A DNA stretch of 64,000 bases from Spinacia oleracea. Taxonomy: Eukaryota; Streptophyta; Magnoliopsida; Caryophyllales; Amaranthaceae. The translations under genes were made by a program, and so were the position numbers. This document shows, piece after piece, positions 12,967 to 23,482 of this stretch (the stretch's first letter is position 1; every line of letters begins with the position of its first letter). The stretch lies in assembly GCF_020520425.1 (NCBI RefSeq), contig NC_079490.1, positions 122,036,715 to 122,100,714 of the forward strand. The letters are read 5' to 3'. The notes below the pieces were generated by a model that did not search any database, was not told where the DNA came from, and saw nothing but the letters and a program-made list of their open reading frames with translations.

Positions 12967-12971
12967 GACCT
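12967..12971 (+). repeat. Target-site duplication GACCT (left copy)
   Basis: GACCT precedes the Copia LTR start at 12972 and recurs at 23440-23444 after the right LTR end. Removing one copy plus the element restores the phase of the antisense gene's last exon. Confidence 0.93.
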
Positions 12972-13289
12972 TGAAGGAAATAATGCCCTTGGTCCAAGTA
13001 TGCATTCAATGTTAAGTCTAATAAATGCGGTTCAGTATTAATTAACAAGTTAATAATTCAGTGAGATCAAGTGAGCTGAATGCCTAGCTAGAGGCCGCTT
13101 CAGTTCAAGTGGAATTAATGATATTAATCCACAGCTTACTCTTGACTGAACCCGTAGGGTCACACAAATAGTACGTAAACGGATCAAGTATTTAAAGGCA
13201 TTAAATACTCCATCTATGGATATTCGGAATCGACGGATCTTGGTTTCAGTGGGAGCTGAGATCGTCACAGGCAAGAAATGAATACTCCG

Positions 13290-13610
13290 GAAACGATGAT
13301 ATTGCCGGAAACGGAAATATGGATCGTATCGGAAATATAAATATTATCCAAGTCGTAGATGTTGCCGGAAACGGAAACATGGTACGTATCGGAAAATATT
13401 ATTTGAAATGGAAATATTGCCGGAATCGGAAATATTGCCGGAAACGGAAATATTGTCAGAATCGGAAATATTATCGGAATCGGAAAATAAATCCGGAAAC
13501 GGAAATATTAAATATTTGTTCGAAACGGAAATTGATTCAGGAATCGGAAATATTGAATATTGTTCGTATCGGAAATGAATTCCGGAATCGAGAATTTAAT
13601 CGGAAGCGTA
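13290..13610 (+). repeat. Degenerate CGGAAATATT repeat array inside the Copia LTR
   Basis: Units of roughly 15-20 bp built from CGGAAACGGAAATATTG and CGGAATCGGAAATATT recur about fifteen times. The same array is at 22364-22684 and, inverted and of different composition, at about 52060-52330 in Copia B. It lies upstream of the LTR TATA box, so it occupies the U3 enhancer position. Confidence 0.8.
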
Positions 13611-14003
13611 TCGTACGAATTAGCATCGGACGAGGTCTGCCAGACGAAGGCCCAGCACGAAGCCGGGCCATCGCCCAGCAAGCCAAGCGCAACAACCACA
13701 CGCCAAGCATACGACCAGGCCCAGCGCAAAAGCCAGGCCCAGCCGAAGCTTGGGCGCGCGCGCGGACAAGGCTGCGATAGTGGGCCTTGCGCTGTGCGCT
13801 CGGCGTGGGCCGCAAGGCCTGCGTGCGGGTGTGCGGTGCTTGTGTGCCACTCGTGTGTGCTACTCGAATCCTAAGGCTACCGGGATTCGTAATATGATTA
13901 AATCTAATCCTAATAGATAAAGTTTGTTTAATTAGAGTCCTAGTAGGATTATAATTAAATAGATTTGTATTCTAATAGGATTATAATTCCTTTCCATAAA
14001 CTC

Positions 14004-14011
14004 TATAAATA
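14004..14011 (+). promoter_or_regulatory. TATA box of the Copia 5' LTR
   Basis: TATAAATA, preceded by the U3 region and followed about 30 bp later by the start of a plausible R region. The 3' LTR copy is at 23078-23085. Confidence 0.7.
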
Positions 14012-14366
14012 AGTGCCTAGGGTCACATATTTACAACGAGTTTTCAAGTATTCAAAGTGAGTTTTTTAGAGAAAAATTCAGTCACACATTTGCCTATAAA
14101 GTGCCGAAAATAATAGTACCTTAAGGGCGATTCTAGTTGGTCAATCTTAAGGCGGATCCGGACGTGCTGTGGACTATCTACGGAGGGACGACACTTGGAG
14201 TCCTAAAGACTTGTTCTTGTTCGGTTCGGGCGCAGCTAGGGAAGGCACGCAACAAAGAGTATGCATCTAAACTATGCTAAATGATTATGTGTAAATAATA
14301 TGTTTTCCTGGCTTTATGGTTTTTCCGCATGATTTATGAATTGTCATATGTATCATAACCTAACAG

Positions 14367-14380
14367 TGGTATCACGAGCC
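14367..14380 (+). other. Primer binding site of the young Copia
   Basis: TGGTATCACGAGCC follows the LTR end by one base. It differs by a small insertion from TGGTATCAGAGCC, the complement of plant initiator tRNA-Met, the usual Copia primer. Copia B has the same site in inverse orientation at 51246-51259. Confidence 0.85.
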
Positions 14381-15119
14381 TCTTATTATTTTCATAATCT
14401 AAATTGCATGAACATGGTTAAATATTACAAATTTGCAAGAATTAAAAGGGGTGATTAATTTTCGTAATTGTTAATTAATTGCAAATTGCGTTTATTTAAT
14501 TATACGTACGCAGTTTTTCGGCAGTTTCTTCGTTACTCATCCAAATCGAGTGATTTTTGTGTCAATTCCGCATGTAAAAGGCATTCTAAAATTTTGACAA
14601 AAATAGTGCTTTTCTGCCGAACCCAGAATTCTCAAATTCGAAGCCTAACTATGACTTTACGGAGGTTTTAGTTTTTCGAATGCAAAATTTCGTAAATTTA
14701 AGATGTTAAATTAAATATTTGCGATTCTTGTTGATAAATCTTGAATTTTTGATTGACCTACTGTATATGTTTAACAAGTTTGAATGCCTAGCCTTGTTAA
14801 TTATGCAATCTAATTTGTAATTATGATTAATTTGTTGAAAATTAGAATAATTTAGAATTAATTTGATTTTCATAATTAATTATAATTTAATTAGATACCT
14901 ATGATTAAAAACCACCATAAAAATTGTAAATTTATGATAAATTTTTAATTTTTTATGACCTAGACTTGAATCCATGTTAATCGGAAATCAATTGAATAAT
15001 AAATTTTCGATTTTTCGCCCTAAAATTATGAAATTAATATTATTTATTAATTTGTCATTAATTTTAAATATAAATTTTTTAAATTTTATGCGATTCGTTC
15101 ATATAACTTGCACGCACAA

Positions 15120-15760
15120 AGCAATGGACGCTACGTGTTACCCTTAAGGGGTGTTGTATAGTGCGGGCATGTGACGACGAGCAAGGGAGCTCGTCGCCCA
15201 TGCGGCACGAATGCAATGAGCAAGGCCATGGTGCACGAGCACAAGGCAGCAGCCCTGCCTTGTGTCGTGGGCCGTGAGCAATGGACGAATGGGCGAGGGC
15301 GAAAGCAGGCACAGCAGTCGCGTGTGGGCAGCAAGCGAGCTGCGCCACAACGCGCACTGCCTCGCGCAAGCGGGCGGAGCCTCGCGCGCATCGAGCGCAA
15401 GCTCGCGTGCCACGAGTGCTCCGCCCAGCGTCGATGCCTCGCGCAGCGAGCGATGGCTCGCAGGATCGAGCGCGCGCAGCGAGCGCTGGCTCGCACAAAG
15501 CGAGCGCTGGCAAGAGCGTGCAGCGAGCGCTGGCCCGCACACAGCAAGCGCTGGCGAGCGCGCGCAGCGAGCGCTGGCGAGCGAACGCAGCGAGCGATGG
15601 CTCGCGTGCATCGAGCGCTGGCGCGCGAGCAGCGAGCACCAGCTCGCATGATGCATTGCGAAGGAGAGCAGCAGCAGCGATGCGACGCAGCGCATGGGCT
15701 GCGCGCACATGGCCAGCGATGGCTGTGTGCGTGTGGCCCATGGGCGTGCGATGCGTGAGG
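15120..15760. repeat. GC-rich island with GCGAGCG/CGCTGGCTCGC repeats in the Copia leader
   Basis: About 640 bp of GC-rich sequence inside AT-rich leader. From about 15370 to 15650 it is a degenerate tandem array of units of some 25-33 bp containing GCAGCGAGCGCTGGCTCGC, in which GCGAGC and GCTCGC face each other and could pair. Frames on both strands are long and open because of composition; none shows a domain. Confidence 0.75.
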
Positions 15761-16328
15761 TTGTTGCGTTACGATTAGATCGTTTTGAAATTTTAATTTG
15801 AAATTTTCAGTTTACGTAATTTTAATTAATTTTAAAATTAATAATTTAAATTATTTTCTTGGATTTTAATTTTGAATATTGTAATTATAATAAATTTTAT
15901 TTATTCTAATTATTTTACTAAAATTAAAATCATGAATTAATTTAAATATGACTGAAATTAAATTAAACTTTTTGGATTCAATTATAAATTTATATGAGCT
16001 TTAAATTTTAATTAAATTTGTATGTTTCCGGTTAGACTAGAAATACATTTTTATGTTTAAAATTAGTAAAGCATATGAATTTATTGGTTTAAGTGGGAGC
16101 GCTTTTAGTCATAAACTCTTGATTAGGTCTACAAATCCTTAAGGTTAAAACAACTTGATTAGAATTAATAAGGACTGAATAATTGGTAGATTATTGGTGC
16201 CCTTGATTAATTGCTGCAAATGTTTACGTGATGCATAATGTGTTTTACTAACCAGCTATGTGGGCCATTCATGATAATGAATGGGTGAATGGTATATATT
16301 GTATATGTACTGTTTTGCAGGTTATGAA

Positions 16329-16569
16329 GTGACTAGTATGGCCCAAATAGGATAGAAAATATGGTCTGCGTACCATTAATTTGAATGTAATTGGTCTAAA
16401 GTACCAAAGTTGTTTTTCAATTCAAATATGGTCTGCGTACCATCAAATAGTTGTAATTAGTTTTAATTATAGCTTATCCTATTTGAAGAAAATGGTGCCT
16501 CCCACGGAGATTTTCAAGACGGACTTTGAAGTTAAAACTTCAAAATGAAGTCGGGCCATACTAGATCAC
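16329..16569 (+). promoter_or_regulatory. Conserved multi-hairpin leader element (candidate RNA fold)
   Basis: GTGACTAGTATGGCCC (16329-16344) can pair with GGGCCATACTAGATCAC (16553-16569). Inside this stem lie ATGGTCTGCGTACCAT (16361-16376), TTGGTCTAAAGTACCAA (16391-16407), ATGGTCTGCGTACCAT again (16428-16443), and a TTGAAGTT/AACTTCAA hairpin (16526-16543). The same order is present in copies A, B and C. It lies about 650-880 bp before the gag start. A role in packaging, dimerisation or translation is inference; the sequence shows only the conserved inverted repeats. Confidence 0.6.
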
Positions 16570-17213
16570 ATTTATCTTATGCATGTTTTAAGTTATTTAT
16601 TGCTTTTAAATATGTCTTAAAATGCATGAGATCAAAAGCTTGATTATGTTGCATGATTAAGGATTTTAGTTCACTTAAAATCTAACCAACATAGTAAGAG
16701 CCTTAAGTTCCAAACTTAAAAATTGAGTTAAAAGGTGCCATGCCAAAATATACACTTGCTTGGATATCCTTTACATCAATCTAGTAATAGTTTTCGCTCA
16801 GCGAGGTGTTACTTATTGGTCCTAAAGGGGCAAGGTACACAAATAATTGTGAGTACATGTTAGTTTTGGTGAAACTCAACGATATAAGTAAGGAGTCCTT
16901 TTATGTCGTGGCAAAATCGATAGGTTTACCTAATAAGTTCTTAGACGTACCTATCAACCAAGAATAGTTTCTAGACTATTAGCAAAAGGCTTTTGCTTAC
17001 CTGAGATGTTTTAGGATTAAGTCGACAAACTGTGCTTAGTTCTTCAATGATTTTAGGATCTTGGAATCATTTTATTCACACCTGCCAGAACACATAACTT
17101 GAATAAAATGCTTAATAAACATTGAATTATGCATGTATGCTAGAATTTAAGTTTATTAAGAGAAACTGTGAATGGTTATTTATTTGTTTATTCTTTTCAA
17201 TTGTAGTTTAAAT

Positions 17214-20200
17214 ATGGCAAACAACAATTCATTCAACATTCGATCAATTCTCGAAAAGGAGAAGTTGAACGGGAAGAACTTCCTTGACTGGCAAAGGAAC
17301 TTGCAAATAGTTCTTATGCAGGAAGAAAAGGAGTATGTCCTAGAAGAGGCGATGCCCGAAGCCGCAGGCGACGGGGTCACTCAGGCAGCCCTCAATCGTT
17401 GGATTGATGCCAACAAGGATGTGAAATGTCTAATGCTCGCCACCATGAGTGCGGATCTGCAGAAAACGTTCATCAACTCAGATGCTTTCACAATCATCAG
17501 TGAGTTGAAGAACATGTTCCAAGATCTGGCTCGAGTCGAAAGATTCGAGACTCATAGGCAAATTCTTGAGACCAAGCTTAAGAAAGGCGAGCCCGTAAGT
17601 CCACATGTTCTCAAAATGATTGGACTCATTGAGAATATGAGTCGGCTGGATCAGCAATTTTCTCAGGAAATGGCTATAGAAACCATCCTCCATTCTCTTC
17701 ATAGCGGGTATGATCAGTTCAAACTGAACTACAGTATGAATAGTCTGGACAAAACGCTCACTGAGCTTCACGGTATGCTGAAGACCGCTGAAAAGACGCT
17801 CAAAAGTGATAAGCAGGATGTGCTTATGGTGCGTGGGGGCAAGTTCAAGAAATCTGGAAAGAAGAGGAATGCTAAGAAAGGTGGCAACAAGGCCAGCCGA
17901 ACTAAGCAAACTGGCGCCAAATCTGTAAAGAGGAAGGTCAGTCAACCCACTTCTGAATCCGAATGCTTCTACTGCAAGAAGAAGGGGCATTGGAAGAGAG
18001 ATTGCTTGAAGCTAAAGGAAGATCAGAAGTACGGAACAGTCGTTCCATCTTCAGGTATTTTCGTTATAGACTGTATACTTGCTAATTCAAATTCTTGGGT
18101 ATTAGATACAGGTTGTGGCTCACACTTATGTTCCAATCCACAGGGACTAAGAAGAAGTAGAAAGTTAAGCAAGGGTGAAGTCGACCTACGAGTGGGAAAT
18201 GGAGCACGGATTGCTGCATTAGCTGTAGGAACTTACTATTTGTCGTTGCCCTCCGGGCAAGTTTTGGAACTGGAAGAGTGTTTCCATGTTCCAAGTCTTA
18301 CTAAAAACATCATTTCAGTTTCTTGCTTAGATGCTAAGGGATTTTCCTTTTTAATAAAAGACAATAGTTGTTCGTTTTATTTTAAAGAGATGTTTTATGG
18401 ATCTGCTAGATTAGTCAATGGACTTTATTTATTAGATCACGACAAACAAGTATATAACATAAATACCAAAAAGGCCAAAAAGGATGATTCAGATCTCACC
18501 TATCTGTGGCATTGTCGATTAGGCCATATAAACTTGAAACGCTTAGAAAGACTTCAAAAGGAAGGAATTCTAGAACCACTTGACTTAGAGGATTATGGTA
18601 AATGTGAATCATGTTTACTTGGCAAATTGACAAAGCAACCTTTCTCTAAAGTTGGAGAAAGAGCAAATGAACTATTGGGTTTAATCCATACAGATGTATG
18701 TGGACCAATGAGTACAAATGCTAGAGGTGGTTTCAGCTACTTTATCACTTTCACTGATGACTTCAGTAGATATGGTTATGTCTACCTAATGAAGCATAAG
18801 TCTGAATCCTTTGACAAATTCAAGGAATTTCAGAGTGAAGTAGAGAATCAATTAGGCAAGAAGATTAAGGCACTGCGGTCTGATAGAGGCGGTGAATATC
18901 TGAGCTATGAATTTGATGACCATCTGAAAGAATGTGGAATTCTATCAGAATTGACTCCTCCTGGAACACCACAATGGAACGGTGTGTCGTAACGGAGGAA
19001 CAGAACCTTGCTAGACATGGTCAGGTCAATGATGGGTCAGGCCAAACTTCCATTAGAATTTTGGGGACATGCACTAAATACAGCTGCACTCACTATAAAT
19101 AGAGCTCTGTCTAAAGCTGTCGAAAAGACTCCATACGAATTATGGTTTGGAAAGCCTCCAAATGTGTCTTTTCTTAAGATTTGGGGATGTGAAGTATATG
19201 TCAAACGATTGATTTCAGACAAACTTCATCCAAAATCTGACAAATGTATCCTTGTGGGCTATCCAAAGGAAACAAAGGGGTATTACTTCTACAATACATC
19301 TGAGAACAAGGTCTTTCTTGCTCGAGATGGTGTCTTTTTGGAGAAAGATCACATTTCCAAAATGACAAGTGGGAGAAAAGTAGACCTCGAAGAAATTCGA
19401 GTCGAACAACAAACTCTATAGAATGCTCAAGATGACATTCAGGATGAAACTCAGAGATCTTTAGAAGAATCTGGTGAGAATCATGGTCAATCTAGAAATG
19501 TTACCCCGCGTAGATCGCAAAGATATAGATCTCAACCGGAAAGGTACTTAGGTATTTTGACGATCGAGAGCTATGACGTTCTATTACTTGAAAGTGATGA
19601 ACCTGCGACTTACAAACAAGCTATGACGAGCCCTAGCTCCAAGCAATGGCAAGAAGCCATGCAATCTGAATTAGACTCCATGTCTGAAAACCAAGTATGG
19701 GATTTGGTCGATTTGCCAGATGGCTACCAAGCCATTGGAAGCAAATGGGTTTTCAAACTGAAAAAGGACAAGGATGGGAAACTTGAAGTTTTCAAAGCTA
19801 GATTGGTTGCAAAAGGTTACAGGCAAGTCCACGGTGTGGATTACGATGAAACCTTTTCACCAGTTGCAATGCTAAAGTCTATTCGGATAATGTTAGCAAT
19901 CGCTGCATATTACGATTACGAAATATGGCAGATGGATGTCAAAACTGCTTTCTTAAACGGCGTTTTAACAGAAACTGTGTTTATGACACAGCCTGAAGGT
20001 TTTGAGGATCCAAAGAATGCTAAAAAGGTATGCAAGCTAAAGAAGTCAATCTACGGATTGAAGCAGGCATCCAGGAGCTGGAATATACGTTTTGATGAAG
20101 CAGTCAGTGACTTTGGTTTCATCAAGAACGCAGACGAATCTTATGTATACAAGAAGGTCAGTGGGAGTAAAATTTCTTTCCTAGTATTATATGTCGACGA

Positions 20201-21179
20201 CATATTACTTATCGGAAATGACATTCCTATGTTGAACTCTGTCAAGATTTGGCTTGGGAAATGTTTTTCGATGAAAGATCTAGGAGAAGCACAGTACATA
20301 TTGGGCATCAAGATTTACAGAGATAGATCTAAAAGGATGATTGGACTTAGTCAAAGCACTTATATCAATAAGGTACTTGATAGGTTCAAGATGGCGGACT
20401 CCAAGCGAGGCTACCTACCCATGTCTCATGGAATGACTCTAAGCAAGAATCAGTGCCCAAAAACACTTGATGAGCGTAGACGAATGAATGGGATTCCATA
20501 TGCATCATTGATTGGTTCAATAATGTATGCTATGATATGTACACGCCCGGATGTTGCGTACGCACTCAGTGCTACGAGCAGATACCAGTCAGACCCAGGA
20601 GAGGCGCATTGGACTGCTGCCAAGAATATTCTGAAGTACCTGAAAAGGCACAAAGATGACTTCCTGGTCTATGGTGGAGATGATGAATTAATTGTTAAAG
20701 GCTATACGGACGCAAGTTTCTAAACCGACAAAGATGATTTCAGATCTCAGTCTGGGTTTGTCTTCTGCCTCAACGGAGGAGCAGTAAGCTGGAAAAGTGC
20801 TAAGCAAAGCACCATTGCGGATTCTACAACTGAAGCGGAGTACATTGCTGCACATGAAGAAGCAAAGGAAGCTATATGGCTAAGGAAGTTCATAGGTGAA
20901 CTTGGTGTAGTCCCCTCCATTAAAGGACCAATAGCCCTGTATTGTGATAATAACGGAGCTATTGCACAGGCAAAGGAGCCTAGACACCACCAGAGAGTCA
21001 AGCATGTACTTCGTAGATTTCACCTTCTACGAGAGTTCGTTGAAAGAAAAGAAGTCGAGATAAACAAGATTGGAACTGATGACAACATATCAGATCCATT
21101 GACTAAACCTCTGCCGCAGGCGAAGCACAACTCGCACACTGCAGCCATGGGAATCAAGCATATTGGAGAATGGCTTTGA
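17214..21179 (+). pseudogene. Copia gag-pol polyprotein, three in-frame stops
   Basis: Starts at ATG 17214, in the frame that continues to TGA 21177-21179. Order: gag (DWQRNLQIVL), zinc knuckle CFYCKKKGHWKRDC (about 17965-18006), aspartic protease WVLDTGCGSHLCS (about 18097), integrase with the HCRLGH zinc-binding region and two aspartates (HTDVCGP, SDRGGEY), reverse transcriptase with intact YVDD (about 20190), and RNase H. Stops interrupt it at 18990 (integrase), 19419 (integrase-RT spacer) and 20721 (RNase H). The first falls where the catalytic glutamate of the integrase triad belongs, directly after NGVS. No frameshifts were needed to follow the frame. It cannot make full-length protein; upstream gag and protease remain open. 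Confidence 0.9.
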
Positions 21180-22045
21180 TATTCCTGTTTAATGTTTTAA
21201 AGTTTTAGAGTTTAAATCTTTGTAAAACATTATTGGTTAACCATTCACAATAAATGAAAAGAATTCATTTTTCCATTTAATTTGTGGTTTATTAAATGAT
21301 GAGTCCCTTCAATTTGACAATATATTCAAGATAGACTGTCAGGACCAGTCCTGAGACTAAGAAATGTCTATCAAGTGAACTTGAATGTCAAAGGTTGAAA
21401 ATGGTCCCTGGTCGGAGTTTTCTATAAAAATTGGACGCATAGAAAACGTTAGACGATTAGAATGCAAGATGACTAGTAGTTCTGTTTCTTGAACTATGTG
21501 GACATGGCAATGTCATAATCATTTGCATAGATACTTACTTTGGGAAGACTAGTATCGGACAAGACCTATGAAACTTTACTGTAAGAGATGAAAATCTGTC
21601 ATAAGTAAATTTCATTAAAATTATTAGACACTAAATCCTCAATACCTGAGTGATTTGAGATTACTTGTTTGAGAACTGGTTGCTTTGACGTTGACCAACC
21701 GTCGCACCGTAAAAGGAGGCTATAAAGGCAACGCTCAGGTAATCACCTATCAAACGAAGTCTAATCTCAAGATCGCAAGATTGGGATTGTCCTCCCATAA
21801 ATCGGGATGAGATGCTTAAAAGTTGTACAAGGCCACTCGGAGAGCTAGAAACTATGAAATGCATGGCCGTGCTCGGATGAATCATAGGCTATGATTATCT
21901 GTTTATTTGATCAGTTGAACTCTGAAACCGAGAAACACCTCTGGACATAATAAGGATGGAAACTCTTACCTTATGTTCAAGAGCAAGCATCGAGCGACAA
22001 AGGAATTAGGAAATGCACACTTGTCCCTAAGGACAAGTGGGAGAC
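21180..22045 (+). other. 3' untranslated region and polypurine tract of the young Copia
   Basis: Non-coding. It shares blocks with 33960-34840 in decayed copy C, notably CGCACCGTAAAAGGA followed by a GCTATAAA motif, and the purine-rich ACAAGTGGGAGAC just before the LTR (22033-22045), which is the polypurine tract. Copy C has the same tract at 34828-34840. Confidence 0.75.
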
Positions 22046-23439
22046 TGAAGGAAATAATGCCCTTGGTCCAAGTATGCATTCAATGTTAAGTCTAATAAAT
22101 GCGGTTCAGTATTAATTAACAAGTTAATAATTCAGTGAGATCAAGTGAGCTGAATGCCTAGCTAGAGGCCGCTTCAGTTCAAGTGGAATTAATGATATTA
22201 ATCCACAGCTTACTCTTGACTGAACCCGTAGGGTCACACAAATAGTACGTAAACGGATCAAGTATTTAAAGGCATTAAATACTCCATCTATGGATATTCG
22301 GAATCGACGGATCTTGGTTTCAGTGGGAGCTGAGATCGTCACAGGCAAGAAATGAATACTCCGGAAACGATGATATTGCCGGAAACGGAAATATGGATCG
22401 TATCGGAAATATAAATATTATCCAAGTCGTAGATGTTGCCGGAAACGGAAACATGGTACGTATCGGAAAATATTATTGGAAATGGAAATATTGCCGGAAT
22501 CGGAAATATTGCCGGAAACGGAAATATTGTCAGAATCGGAAATATTATCGGAATCGGAAAATAAATCCGGAAACGGAAATATTAAATATTTGTTCGAAAC
22601 GGAAATTGATTCCGGAATAGGAAATATTGAATATTGTTCGTATCGGAAATGAATTCCGGAATCGAGAATTTAATCGGAAGCGTATCGTACGAATTAGCAT
22701 CGGACGAGGCCTGCCAGACGAAGGCCCAGCACGAAGCCGGGCCATCGCCCAGCAAGCCAAGCGCAACAACCACACGCCAAGCATACGACCAGGCCCAGCG
22801 CAAAAGCCAGGCCCAGCCGAAGCTTGGGCGCGCGCGCGGACAAGGCTGCGACAGTGGGCCTTGCGCTGTGCGCTCGGCGTGGGCCGCAAGGCCTGCGTGC
22901 GGGTGTGCGGTGCTTGTGTGCCACTCGTGTGTGCTACTCGAATCCTAAGGCTACCGGGATTCGTAATATGATTAAATCTAATCCTAATAGATAAAGTTTG
23001 TTTAATTAGAGTCCTAGTAGGATTATAATTAAATAGATTTGTATTCTAATAGGATTATAATTCCTTTCCATAAACTCTATAAATAAGTGCCTAGGGTCAC
23101 ATATTTACAACGAGTTTTCAAGTATTCAAAGTGAGTTTTTTAGAGAAAAATTCAGTCACCCATTTGCCTATAAAGTGCCGAAAATAATAGTACCTTAAGG
23201 GCGATTCTAGTTGGTCAATCTTAAGGCGGATTCGGACGTGCTGTGGACTATCTACGGAGGGACGACACTTGGAGTCCTAAAGACTTGTTCTTGTTCGGTT
23301 CGGGCGCAGCTAGGGAAGGCACGCAACAAAGAGTATGCATCTAAACTATGCTAAATGATTATGTGTAAATAATATGTTTTCCTGGCTTTATGGTTTTTCC
23401 GCATGATTTATGAATTGTCATATGTATCATAACCTAACA
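22046..23439 (+). repeat. 3' LTR of the young Copia
   Basis: 1,394 bp with about seven substitutions against the 5' LTR. Carries the same repeat array, GC-rich block and TATAAATA (23078-23085). Followed by TSD GACCT (23440-23444). Confidence 0.95.
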
Positions 23440-23482
23440 GACCTCTGCCAACTCTGCCGCTGCTCAACCTGCTAGACCCTAA

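Larger units (their letters stand above)
12972..14365 (+). repeat. 5' LTR of the young Copia
   Basis: 1,394 bp, matching 22046-23439 in length. It starts TGAAGGAAAT and ends CCTAACA. It contains an array of short CGGAAATATT-type repeats (13300-13610), a GC-rich block (13640-13870), and TATAAATA at 14004-14011. A possible splice donor, AAAGA|GTATGC, lies at 14259. Confidence 0.95.
14366..17213 (+). other. Long untranslated leader of the young Copia
   Basis: 2.85 kb separates the LTR from the gag start, far longer than in compact Copia elements. It contains the AT-rich first part, the GC-rich island, the multi-hairpin element and a TTTTCGCTCAGCGAGGTG motif (about 16792-16809) shared with copies B and C. 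Just before gag, a pyrimidine-rich stretch ends in TTGTAG (17201-17206), which looks like a splice acceptor and is also recognisable in B and C. Confidence 0.7.
12972..23439 (+). mobile_element. Young full-length Ty1-Copia LTR retrotransposon
   Basis: 10,468 bp with two 1,394-bp LTRs, TG...CA ends, TSD GACCT, an initiator-Met-type PBS, a 2.85-kb leader, one gag-pol frame with three stops, a 3' untranslated region and a polypurine tract. By eye there are about seven substitutions between the LTRs (0.5%), so it is much younger than the Gypsy element it sits in. The gag and pol motifs look closest to the Tork/Angela group of plant Copia elements; I hold that lineage call loosely. Confidence 0.95.
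10294..23482 (+). pseudogene. Spliced antisense gene of the Tat element (putative gypsy-type transposase domain), decayed and split by Copia
   Basis: The gene runs opposite to gag-pol. Introns by sequence: 10062-10287 (5' UTR), 11358-11432, 11549-11624, 11980-12055 and 12241-12320, all GT-AG; reading phase matches across every coding junction. The start ATG at 10294 is seven bases after the first acceptor. The middle (about 10700-11350) has the PNSW.NVLGYV and LGLRPSFNTFLRL features of the plant 'putative gypsy type transposase' family (Transposase_28; assignment from memory). The 3' part (12321-12782) is a long coiled coil. The last exon is cut at 12971 by the young Copia and resumes at 23445, ending at TAA 23480-23482. 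Damage: frameshifts near 10646, 10832 and 12900; stops at 10886, 11459, 12780 and 12828. Its function is unknown; antisense ORFs of this kind are recorded in Tat-lineage elements. Confidence 0.8.

Noticed and set aside
15079..15778. Six overlapping alanine/arginine/serine-rich reading frames on both strands
   Set aside because: They lie in the GC-rich tandem array of the Copia leader, where stop codons are rare in all frames. No domain, and the same effect recurs in the other islands.
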